This document shows, piece after piece, positions 1 through 5,255 of a stretch of DNA of 5,255 bases. Numbering within the stretch: the first letter of the stretch is position 1; each line of letters begins with the position of its first letter. Source of the DNA: Thermogutta sp. (GTDB taxonomy: Bacteria; Planctomycetota; Planctomycetia; Pirellulales; Thermoguttaceae); NCBI RefSeq assembly GCF_014359955.1, contig NZ_JACIYL010000265.1:1-5255 (forward strand), in the 5' to 3' direction. Both the position numbers and the translations under genes were made by a program. The notes beneath the pieces are model-generated. The model had not been told where the DNA came from and ran no database searches. It saw nothing but the letters and a program-made list of their open reading frames with translations.

Positions 1-3
1 CAC

Positions 4-915
4 ATGTTTCGCAATTTCAATGCCAATGTTTTGGGGACTTTTTTGCAGCAGAGCGAGATTATCGAACTGGCCCTGAGCTTTGGCTTCAAGAGCATTGATC
101 TGGACATCGCGGAGTTCAGCGCCCTGGCCCGGATGAAAGGGCTCGAATACGCGCGCCGTCTTATTGATAGCGCACAGATCCCCATCGGAAGCTTCGAACT
201 CCCCGGAAACCTTCAGGCCAGCGATGAAGAGTTTCAGAAGTTCATCGAACGGCTCCCCGAATATTGCCAGAATGCAACGGTTCTGGGGTGCACGCGGTCC
301 TTCGTCACGCTGGCCCCCTTCAGCGAGACGCGACCTCTCCATGAGAATTTCGAACTGCACCGTCAGCGGTTGAGCACCGTCTGCGGCATTCTCAAGCAGC
401 ATGGGATTCGGCTGGGCGTCGGTTTCAAAGCGGTTTACGAGCCGCCGCGGGAAGCGGTATTCCAGTTCATCCGCAAGCTCGACGAGCTGTTGCCGCTCAT
501 TCAGGCGGTGAAGGCCGAGAACCTCGGGTTGCTGGTCAATGTGTGGGACATTTTCGTGGCCCATGGAAATCTCGAGATCCTCTTCCAGCAACCCAAGGAG
601 CTTGTCACCGTCGTTCATCTTGCCGATGTTCCTGAGGATGCCCCCGTGGATCAGATCAAGGATTGGCAGAGGGCGATTGCCCGGCCGGGCGGACGCATCG
701 ATTGCGTTGCCGTGCTGAAGTGGCTCCGCAACATTGGCTATGACGGTCCCGTCACTCCCATGCCGACCCGCCGGATGCTCGGTACAGGCCGGGCGGATCT
801 GCTGGCCCGCGAAATCGGTCTGGCTACCCTGGAATTGTGGCACGCGGCCGGATTGCCGCTGGAAACCCGCTACGCCAATCTCCTCAAAACCGCCGGTCGA
901 TTGGCCACTGTCTGA
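4..915 (+). CDS. Sugar phosphate isomerase/epimerase-like TIM-barrel protein, possibly lacking a normal metal site
   Basis: This is a 303-residue protein of the xylose-isomerase-like TIM-barrel (AP endonuclease family 2) superfamily, whose members usually isomerise or epimerise sugars at a divalent metal site. Recognisable pieces are the N-terminal barrel strand with LALSFGFKSIDLDI (22-35), LPEYCQNATVLGCTR (84-98), GIRLGVGF (134-141), LGLLVNVWDIF (174-184), VVHLADVP (203-210) and GYDGPVTPMP (245-254). Length is normal for the family. No signal peptide or membrane segment is visible, so it is probably cytoplasmic. The ATG lies 3 nt from the window edge, so the ribosome-binding site cannot be seen, but the N-terminus fits the family and the start is probably correct. 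Compared with the planctomycete paralogues I remember, the usual acidic metal ligands look replaced (G140, N179, M253), while H205 and D208 remain. The substrate is unknown and it may not be an active isomerase. It converges on the minus-strand gene ending at 981. Fold assignment is fairly secure; enzymatic function is not. Confidence 0.85.
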   Translation: MFRNFNANVLGTFLQQSEIIELALSFGFKSIDLDIAEFSALARMKGLEYARRLIDSAQIPIGSFELPGNLQASDEEFQKFIERLPEYCQNATVLGCTRSFVTLAPFSETRPLHENFELHRQRLSTVCGILKQHGIRLGVGFKAVYEPPREAVFQFIRKLDELLPLIQAVKAENLGLLVNVWDIFVAHGNLEILFQQPKELVTVVHLADVPEDAPVDQIKDWQRAIARPGGRIDCVAVLKWLRNIGYDGPVTPMPTRRMLGTGRADLLAREIGLATLELWHAAGLPLETRYANLLKTAGRLATV

Positions 916-930
916 AATTCAGCGCGGGGA

Positions 931-953
931 GCCTCCGGGCTGCCGGCGGTTTT
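931..953 (+). terminator. Candidate intrinsic terminator after the TIM-barrel gene
   Basis: CCTCCGG (932-938) can pair with CCGGCGG (943-949) around a GCTG loop, giving a GC-rich 7-bp stem with one T:C mismatch, followed by TTTT (950-953). It begins 16 nt after the stop codon of the TIM-barrel gene, where a terminator is expected. The T tract is short and followed by GG, so efficiency is uncertain. It has no T tract on the minus strand and so would not act as a bidirectional terminator. Confidence 0.45.
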
Positions 954-979
954 GGACAGCATCTGCCGCTTGATACGGC

Positions 980-1001
980 TTCACACAATGATTGTGTTGA
1001 A
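980..1001. repeat. Near-perfect palindrome overlapping the stop codon of the minus-strand gene
   Basis: ACACAAT-G-ATTGTGT (983-997) is a perfect 15-nt dyad. It extends to TTC/GAA on the outside if one T (998) is bulged. It covers the last codons (NTIIV) and the stop codon of the beta-helix protein gene. No T tract follows on the minus strand, so it is not a standard terminator. It could form an mRNA 3' end hairpin or be coincidental. Confidence 0.4.
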
Positions 1002-3998
1002 AAGTCGCGCGTAGGTGGTGTCAACCGACGGGCCACCGGCGGCGGGGGTGATCCGGTTATCCGCGATCACCGTGGTCCAGACTTCGCCGAGGATGATTTC
1101 CGGAAATCGGCCTGGCGCTTTCTGGGAATTGTTACCCAGGGTATTGCCCAGGATGTAATTGTCGCGCCCGCCGTTAATCTGGATTCCTCCGCGGTAATTG
1201 TTGTAGATGCGGTTTCCCTGGACGACGTTGAAACGGTCGGCATATTCGCCGCCCAGCCCCAACCCGCCGACACCGCGGTCGTTGCCATACAGCTCGTTGT
1301 TAACCGCCCACACACCGAAGTTGTTGAAACAGTAGTGGAATCCGTTGCCCTGGTTGTATCGGCTGACGTTGTTGATCCACAGGCCCCCGATGGTCAGATC
1401 GCCTGCGGGATGGAGCCCGTGGCCGACGTTGTACTCGGCGATATTGTTTTCCACCCGGATGTCCCGTCCACCGTTGGCCATGATGCCCTCGCCCCACCCC
1501 GTACTGGCCATACCGTACCCGGCGCCTCGCACCAAATTTCCGCGGACGATCGCGTCTGTCTCCCATCCCAAAGCAATGCCGATATTTCGGGCGTCAATCA
1601 CGGTGGAATTTTCCACGAGGTTGTCATGGCCATATTGCAAAATGATCCCGGAAGTGGGTGAGCGGGTGACCGTCACATTCCGCACCGTGGAGTTCGCGGC
1701 ATAGACGAGATCCACCGTGCCCCGCGGTATCGACCGCCAACGCGTGTACTTCGCGTGGAGATTTCCGTTGATCGTGAGATTTTCGATGGTCACATTGGCG
1801 ACGGGCTGCCCGGCCGTCCCCGCTGCCCTGACCAGGGGAATCAGATTCGTCACTTCCGCCGAGTCCTCCGGTCGGAAGATACCGTACTCGATGGGCCTGT
1901 CCAGGACCAGCACGCCGGGTTCGATGCCCACGATGGTGTAAAGCTGGCCGTCGAATTCCTTCCGCGAAAGCAGCACGATCTCATCTCCCACCTGAAATCC
2001 GCTCGTGCTGGTCACGCTCACGCGCAGATCCCCCGCCTGCGCCGTCGCAGCGAGCGAGGCAAATGTTTGCGTCTTGCGAACGAGCGTCGTGCCGGCGTCA
2101 CTCCCGCGGAGAGTTACGTTGGAACGCAGGACTAACCCCTGGCGCAAGGTGAATGTACCGGCGGGCAGGATGACGGTGCCGCCCTCTTCGGGGAGTGCAT
2201 CAATGGCCCGCTGGAAACCCAGGGTGGGGCTGGTGGGATCATAGTAATCGGCCGCGTTGATGACCGTCGCGGGGCCATCGCGCGTGATGGTTGCTCTGGG
2301 AGCACTTCCCTGTATGACGTCGTCTTTGTCCACGAAATAGGTTTCCCGCAAGAATCGCGTCGCCCGAACAAACGTGGGCGTCTCGGCAAACAGGATGTCG
2401 GAGAGGGTTGGGGTGATGGTGATCTGATCCTGACCGCGGGAGCTGTACATTTCCAGACGATCGTTTCCCCCACTACCGCCCAATGCGCGCACCACCGAAA
2501 AGGTTTCCACGCGATTGGCATACCCGGCGCCTTCCAGCCGCGTGTAATAAGGGCGAACGGTGAGAAGATCATCCCCGCGGGAATCATACAACCAGGCGAC
2601 GTCCGATCCGCCGTTCCGCGAGTAGGCGTACACACCATCGAAAAATTTGACCCGGGTGAAATAGGGACCGGTCGTCATGCTCGAGAAATCCGGCCGACCG
2701 ATAAACGTGTCATCGCCAGGAGAATCATAGAAGTAGGCTGTGTCGAAACCGCCATTCCTGGCATACACGTGGGTGTAGGCAAAGCCCTGGATGCGCAGGG
2801 TGTGATCGAGATTGAAGAGGGCGACGTCCCCGGGAAAACTGAAGACGAAATCATCCGACGGCGAGTCGTTGACTTCCGCCACATCGACACCCCCACAGGA
2901 TCGCACGATGGTGGTCCAGAATCCTTTCGCGCGGACAGACACGCCGCTCGTTTGCAGCGTCACATCCCCCAGTTGGCCGCCCAAAATGTCCGTGCTGGAA
3001 GTGCCGCTCAACAACGCCGTGTCTTCCCCGGTTGTGGCAACAAACGTGACATTGGAAAAGAATTTCGCGCGGTTGTAAAACGTGTCTCCGCGCAGAATCG
3101 CAATGTCTCCCTGGTAGGTCGCCTGGTCCGCTTGCGGAGAATCGTAAAAGGTGACCGAATCTATGCCACCATTGCGGGCATAAGCGTGGATGATGGACGG
3201 GCCCGTGATCGAAGCGTGGAATTGAGGAGAATCCAAACTGGCGGCATTCGGCGCAAAGCTCACCTGGTCATTTCCCGGCGAGTCGATGATCTCTGCAATG
3301 GCGGACGAACTGGCACGGACATCCAGCGCTGCCACCTGCGTGATGGTGATCGTTCGTCCCCCGCTGAGGATCCGCGTGAGAGCCGGCGAGATTGATATGT
3401 TCTCGTTGGGGGCCATCGTTTCAAGCACGACACTATCCCCCCCGTTTCCACCGACGATTGCGAGTGTGGTCCATCCCCCGGGCAGGGTGTAATCAATCTG
3501 GTTCACGGTGATCGAGCCGTTGCCCCCACCACGAAAAAACAGAGTGTCCGCTCCCGCCGTTCCGCGAATCGTGACGGTTGTTCCGCTCATCTGCACAAGA
3601 GCGGCCAGCCAAAGTGTCTCCCCAGTTTGTACATCCGGAAGATAGACAAAGACGGTCTGTCCAGCGACGACCGGCAGATCGATTCTCCCCATCCCCTGGG
3701 CGGTAAGAACGAGGCTTTGTCCAGCCTGGGCATACATGGCGACGCTGGCCGAGGATTGCTGGCTGGGCGTCTGGACCCCGCGAATGACCGTCAACGTGCC
3801 CGTGTTTTTGGCGGTCAGGCGATACCATATTCCCGGCGTTTGCACCGACGGCGCCACCTGACGAAAGTCCACGCTTCCCAGGTCGGTGAAGGCGGCGGGC
3901 AACGACGTCGTGGCAGGAACCGCACTCAGCAAATCGCGGTGTTCCAACGGCTCAAACGCCAGGCGACGTGCCCGCTTGGACAAGCGGTTATTCTTCAT
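981..3998 (-). CDS. Large secreted LEPR-type protein with tandem YDSPxDD repeats and a pectate-lyase-like beta-helix
   Basis: This is a 1005-residue predicted extracellular or surface protein of planctomycete type. Domains in order: a basic N-terminus with the LEPR-XLL-like element FEPLEHRDLLSA (15-26); a beta-rich PPC-like domain (about 38-136, with GIWYRLTAKNTGTLTV and VAGQTVFVYL); a short linker with GTAGADTL (146-153); eight tandem repeats of 45-49 residues (183-556); then a right-handed parallel beta-helix (about 578-985). The helix opens with a Pectate_lyase_3-like start (AIDALPEEGGTVILPAGTF, 598-616), holds an inserted domain (about 650-716) and continues with Asn/Gly-rich NosD-like turns. 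There are only two cysteines (C368, C890), which fits an exported protein. No hydrophobic signal peptide, dockerin, PEP-CTERM or transmembrane anchor is visible. The start ATG is preceded by GAGGA with a 6-nt spacer, and it places the LEPR element at the usual position. It is transcribed divergently from sodA. Possible roles are polysaccharide binding or cleavage, or a structural surface role; no catalytic residues can be assigned. Confidence 0.93.
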   Translation of the reverse strand: MKNNRLSKRARRLAFEPLEHRDLLSAVPATTSLPAAFTDLGSVDFRQVAPSVQTPGIWYRLTAKNTGTLTVIRGVQTPSQQSSASVAMYAQAGQSLVLTAQGMGRIDLPVVAGQTVFVYLPDVQTGETLWLAALVQMSGTTVTIRGTAGADTLFFRGGGNGSITVNQIDYTLPGGWTTLAIVGGNGGDSVVLETMAPNENISISPALTRILSGGRTITITQVAALDVRASSSAIAEIIDSPGNDQVSFAPNAASLDSPQFHASITGPSIIHAYARNGGIDSVTFYDSPQADQATYQGDIAILRGDTFYNRAKFFSNVTFVATTGEDTALLSGTSSTDILGGQLGDVTLQTSGVSVRAKGFWTTIVRSCGGVDVAEVNDSPSDDFVFSFPGDVALFNLDHTLRIQGFAYTHVYARNGGFDTAYFYDSPGDDTFIGRPDFSSMTTGPYFTRVKFFDGVYAYSRNGGSDVAWLYDSRGDDLLTVRPYYTRLEGAGYANRVETFSVVRALGGSGGNDRLEMYSSRGQDQITITPTLSDILFAETPTFVRATRFLRETYFVDKDDVIQGSAPRATITRDGPATVINAADYYDPTSPTLGFQRAIDALPEEGGTVILPAGTFTLRQGLVLRSNVTLRGSDAGTTLVRKTQTFASLAATAQAGDLRVSVTSTSGFQVGDEIVLLSRKEFDGQLYTIVGIEPGVLVLDRPIEYGIFRPEDSAEVTNLIPLVRAAGTAGQPVANVTIENLTINGNLHAKYTRWRSIPRGTVDLVYAANSTVRNVTVTRSPTSGIILQYGHDNLVENSTVIDARNIGIALGWETDAIVRGNLVRGAGYGMASTGWGEGIMANGGRDIRVENNIAEYNVGHGLHPAGDLTIGGLWINNVSRYNQGNGFHYCFNNFGVWAVNNELYGNDRGVGGLGLGGEYADRFNVVQGNRIYNNYRGGIQINGGRDNYILGNTLGNNSQKAPGRFPEIILGEVWTTVIADNRITPAAGGPSVDTTYARLFNTIIV
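1044..2267 (-). other. Right-handed beta-helix (pectate-lyase/NosD-like) domain of the large protein
   Basis: Residues about 578-985. The segment INAADYYDP...GFQRAIDALPEEGGTVILPAGTF, followed by LVLRSNVTLRGSDAGTTLV (622-640), is the characteristic N-terminal cap and first coils of pectate-lyase superfamily domains. From about 734 to 955, turns recur at roughly 22-25 residues with exposed Asn and Gly, for example VTIENLTING, NSTVRNVTVTRS, NLVENSTVIDARNIGIAL, DIRVENNIAEYNVGHGL, NELYGNDRGVGGLGLGG, NRIYNNYRGGIQINGG and NYILGNTLGNNS. This is the parallel beta-helix (PbH1) pattern. Many such domains bind or cleave acidic polysaccharides, but others are structural. A specific activity cannot be read from this sequence. 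Confidence 0.85.
1851..2051 (-). other. Small beta domain inserted in the beta-helix
   Basis: Residues about 650-716 interrupt the helix between its first coils (NVTLRGSDAGTTLV) and the long run of NosD-like turns. The insert reads as a compact beta unit: a strand LRVSVTS, a turn with SGFQVGDEIVLLS (666-678), a strand QLYTIVGIEPGVLVLDRPI and an acidic end (EDSAEV). Similar 'GFxxGDxVxI' inserts occur, as I recall, in other pectate-lyase-like proteins near the N-terminal end of the helix. A role in substrate contact or in capping is inference. Confidence 0.5.
2331..3452 (-). repeat. Eight tandem protein repeats of 45-49 residues, YDSPxDD type
   Basis: Within the large protein, units can be laid out at residues 183-227, 228-274, 275-321, 322-367, 368-413, 414-460, 461-507 and 508-556. 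The core pattern is R-N-G-G-x-D-x-A-x-x-Y-D-S-P-x-D-D-x-F, then a variable stretch of about 22 residues with aromatic and Gly residues, ending in a strand such as VKFFDGVYAYS. Units 3, 5, 6 and 7 are clearest; units 1, 2, 4 and 8 are degenerate but keep the period. The two Gly/Asp turns per unit suggest a beta-solenoid with about 23 residues per coil, possibly calcium-binding. The DNA copies have diverged outside the motif codons, so the array is old. Confidence 0.8.
3591..3887 (-). other. PPC-like beta domain of the large protein
   Basis: Residues about 38-136 show the alternation of a pre-peptidase C-terminal (PPC)-like jelly-roll domain. There is an entry strand before GIWYRLTAKNTGTLTV (56-71), a middle strand ASVAMYAQAGQSLVLTAQG, and the typical VVAGQTVFVYLP (110-121). 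Such domains are common accessory modules in secreted planctomycete proteins. The match is by pattern only. Confidence 0.5.
3921..3962 (-). other. LEPR-XLL-like N-terminal sorting element
   Basis: Residues 13-26 (LAFEPLEHRDLLSA) follow a basic stretch (KRARR) and match the element found at the N-terminus of many large planctomycete secreted proteins, where Leu-Glu-x-Arg-x-Leu-Leu-Ser-Ala is conserved. Here His replaces the Pro of the name-giving form. It is thought to be linked to export or surface location, but its mechanism is not established. No ordinary hydrophobic signal peptide core is visible. Confidence 0.85.
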
Positions 3999-4004
3999 GG
4001 CGGG

Positions 4005-4009
4005 TCCTC
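4005..4009 (-). promoter_or_regulatory. Ribosome-binding site of the large secreted protein
   Basis: On the minus strand GAGGA lies 6 nt before the ATG (3996-3998). This supports the chosen start, which also places the LEPR-like element near the N-terminus. Confidence 0.6.
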
Positions 4010-4324
4010 GTCACAAGCTGCAACTCAACGGTGCTTCATCAACGGGAGGACGGGCGTGCCTCTCTCAAGGCAGAAGAGCTAAAATCTCCGAGGCTTCGGG
4101 AAATAGTGTTTCAGGTTTTGAACGAGGAGGCGAACCGCTCACGCCCTTCTGTTAAGTTCCAGAGTAATTGGCCGGGGTCGGTAATCAACCGCAATCCGTC
4201 GCGGTGGGCTGCCAGCCTGCTCCGTCGAACCCGGTTCTCCGGAATATGACGAGAATGCCATTGGCCCAAGACCGCCCGGCCGTCTGCTGATCTAATCCCG
4301 CATCGCAATGCCAGAATTTGCCCC
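4010..4324. other. Intergenic stretch with no recognisable gene
   Basis: This is part of the 487-nt divergent region between the large minus-strand gene and sodA. I find no convincing coding sequence or RNA gene. A 65-codon minus-strand frame (4111-4308) has no family resemblance and an Arg-rich composition typical of chance frames. A small palindrome GAACC-C-GGTTC lies at 4227-4237. A promoter for the minus-strand gene should lie here, but I could not identify a convincing -35/-10 pair. Confidence 0.5.
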
Positions 4325-4352
4325 TTGTCTTAGGTCACTAATGCCGTAGTAT
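4325..4352 (+). promoter_or_regulatory. Weak candidate sigma70-type promoter for sodA
   Basis: TTGTCT (4325-4330) and TAGTAT (4347-4352) are separated by 16 nt and each match 4 of 6 consensus bases. Transcription would start near 4359, giving a leader of about 125 nt before sodA. Planctomycete promoters are poorly characterised, so this is only the best candidate by eye. Confidence 0.3.
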
Positions 4353-4374
4353 TTAGCACAAATAGCACAGGCAT
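4341..4374. promoter_or_regulatory. Nested dyad and direct repeats upstream of sodA, possible operator
   Basis: TATTT-agcac-AAATA (4350-4364) is a perfect inverted repeat. It sits almost concentrically inside a second one, ATGCC (4341-4345) with GGCAT (4370-4374). A heptamer TAGCACA also occurs twice at 4354-4360 and 4363-4369. The element overlaps the candidate -10 box of sodA, where a repressor or redox regulator could act. No known operator consensus is recognised. Confidence 0.35.
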
Positions 4375-4470
4375 AAGTTTGTAAAGCATGCCGGTGAAAG
4401 AAGTGTCGTTACCCGATGGTTTGGGGTCACCTCAATTGGCGTTCAGGTTTGCGGCACAGGTTGATTGACC

Positions 4471-4477
4471 AAAGGAG
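4471..4477 (+). promoter_or_regulatory. Ribosome-binding site of sodA
   Basis: AAAGGAG lies 8 nt before the ATG at 4486. It decides the start: an in-frame TTG at 4465 lies upstream of this site and would add seven residues not seen in the family. Confidence 0.85.
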
Positions 4478-4485
4478 TTGACACG

Positions 4486-5142
4486 ATGGCGTACGAATTA
4501 CCCCCTCTCCCCTACCCGTATGATGCGCTCGAACCCTACATCGACGCGCAAACGATGGAGTTGCACCACACGAAACACCATCAGGCGTACATCAACAACG
4601 TGAACAAAGCCATTGCCGGCACAGAATGGGAAAAGCTTCCCGTCGAGCAGCTCGTGGCTGCGATTCATCGTGTGCCGGAACAGATTCGCACGGTGGTGCG
4701 CAACCACGGTGGCGGCCACGCCAATCACTCGTTGTTCTGGACGATCATGGGCCCGAAGGCAGGCGGTCAGCCCAAGGGCAAACTGGCCGAGGCCATTGAC
4801 AGGGAACTCGGCGGTTTCGAAAAGTTTCGCCAGGCTTTCACCGCGGCGGCGATGGGTCGCTTCGGCAGCGGCTGGGCGTGGCTTTCCGTCGATCCCAACA
4901 AGCGGCTCGTCATCGAAGACACGCCCAACCAGAACAGCCCGCTCATGCACGGGAATATCCCGATTCTGGGCATCGACGTCTGGGAACACGCTTATTATCT
5001 CAAGTACCAGTATCGCCGGGCTGAGTACGTGGAGGCCTTCTACAATGTGATCAACTGGGCGGAGGTCCTCCGGCGGTACGAAGACGCGCTGGCCCAGCCC
5101 GCTCCCGAATCGGCCAAGTATCCCCTCAAGACGGAATCCTGA
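4486..5142 (+). CDS. sodA: Superoxide dismutase, manganese type
   Basis: This is a complete 218-residue Fe/Mn superoxide dismutase, converting superoxide to oxygen and hydrogen peroxide in the cytoplasm; no signal peptide is present. The N-terminal helical domain carries [18 protein letters not shown] and [17 protein letters not shown]; the C-terminal domain carries FGSGWAWL and [12 protein letters not shown]. The four metal ligands are present as H27, H81 (in [11 protein letters not shown]), D164 and H168 (in DVWEHAYY), and the gateway Tyr is Y35. The Mn/Fe discriminating positions favour manganese: Gly at 77 with GGHANH, and the active-site Gln in the C-terminal domain at Q149 (TPNQNSPL). 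Cambialistic use of iron cannot be excluded. The C-terminus (about 203-218, Pro/Ala/Glu-rich) is slightly longer than in E. coli SodA. The ATG is fixed by AAAGGAG 8 nt upstream. A strong terminator follows 72 nt after the stop, and the preceding gene diverges, so it is probably monocistronic. Confidence 0.97.
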   Translation: MAYELPPLPYPYDALEPYIDAQTMELHHTKHHQAYINNVNKAIAGTEWEKLPVEQLVAAIHRVPEQIRTVVRNHGGGHANHSLFWTIMGPKAGGQPKGKLAEAIDRELGGFEKFRQAFTAAAMGRFGSGWAWLSVDPNKRLVIEDTPNQNSPLMHGNIPILGIDVWEHAYYLKYQYRRAEYVEAFYNVINWAEVLRRYEDALAQPAPESAKYPLKTES

Positions 5143-5214
5143 GAGCGGCCGATGCTTGGGTGGCTTGGCTCCCAGCGCCCGGGCTAGTGCCCCAAGAAAC
5201 CCCGTGGATGCACG

Positions 5215-5242
5215 GCGAGGCAGACCGTTGCCTCGCTTTTTT
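5215..5242 (+). terminator. Intrinsic terminator of sodA
   Basis: GCGAGGCA (5215-5222) pairs perfectly with TGCCTCGC (5229-5236) around a 6-nt loop (GACCGT), followed directly by six T residues (5237-5242). This is a textbook rho-independent terminator 72 nt after the sodA stop codon. Confidence 0.9.
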
Positions 5243-5255
5243 ATGCGCCAGCCGA

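Noticed and set aside
837..1661. A 274-codon plus-strand open frame antisense to the beta-helix domain
   Set aside because: Its Val-rich composition is explained by the Asn codons (AAC/AAT) of the real minus-strand beta-helix reading as GTT/ATT on the opposite strand. It overlaps the end of the TIM-barrel gene and has no family features.
2331..3452. A CRISPR array or DNA-level satellite in the repeat region
   Set aside because: The repetition is at protein level with a period of about 140 nt. The DNA copies are diverged and sit in one open reading frame, without short identical repeats and unique spacers.
4111..4308. A possible small minus-strand gene of 65 codons in the intergenic region
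   Set aside because: It has no clear ribosome-binding site, no recognisable motif and an Arg-rich composition expected of a chance frame in GC-rich DNA.
4353..4385. TTAGCACA resembling half of a CIRCE (HrcA) operator upstream of sodA
   Set aside because: CIRCE needs TTAGCACTC, a 9-nt spacer and GAGTGCTAA. The inverted half is absent and the second copy here is a direct repeat.
4465..4485. An upstream in-frame TTG start for sodA
   Set aside because: It lies before the AAAGGAG site and would encode the site itself. The ATG at 4486 has ideal spacing and gives the family N-terminus.
4498..4989. A 163-codon minus-strand open frame inside sodA
   Set aside because: It is fully antisense to an unmistakable superoxide dismutase with all catalytic residues, and the translation has no recognisable motif.
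5155..5196. CTTGGG ... CCCAAG inverted repeat between the sodA stop and its terminator
   Set aside because: It is a 6-bp stem around a 30-nt loop with no T tract. The hairpin at 5215-5242 is far stronger and sufficient for termination.

Overview
The window most likely comes from a planctomycete chromosome, probably of the Pirellula/Rhodopirellula type, with moderately high GC. The main evidence is the long minus-strand protein. Its N-terminus carries the 'LEPR-XLL' type element (FEPLEHRDLLSA, residues 15-26), a hallmark of large secreted proteins in planctomycetes. The first gene also resembles the sugar phosphate isomerase/epimerase-like TIM-barrel paralogues that are abundant in that phylum. 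The assignment rests on motif recognition, not on a database search.

Layout. Positions 4-915 (+) encode a 303-residue xylose-isomerase-like TIM-barrel protein that appears to have lost several of the usual metal ligands. A 65-nt gap with a plausible terminator hairpin separates it from a convergent gene. Positions 981-3998 (-) encode a 1005-residue predicted secreted protein. In order it has the LEPR-type N-terminus, a PPC-like beta domain, eight degenerate tandem repeats of about 46 residues (GG-x-D ... YDSPxDD type), and a C-terminal right-handed beta-helix of the pectate-lyase/NosD type with a small inserted domain. Positions 3999-4485 are a 487-nt divergent intergenic region. It holds two ribosome-binding sites, a weak candidate promoter and a nested dyad. 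Positions 4486-5142 (+) encode a complete manganese-type superoxide dismutase, followed by a strong intrinsic terminator at 5215-5242.

How the genes relate. The three genes are in convergent and divergent orientation and look like independent transcription units. SodA is a cytoplasmic oxidative-stress enzyme, the large protein is probably extracellular or on the cell surface, and the TIM-barrel protein is probably cytoplasmic. I see no shared pathway, no mobile element, no CRISPR array, no tRNA or rRNA, and no sign of a multi-gene undescribed system. The most noteworthy items are the repeat array in the large protein, the ligand loss in the TIM-barrel protein, and the symmetric element upstream of sodA.
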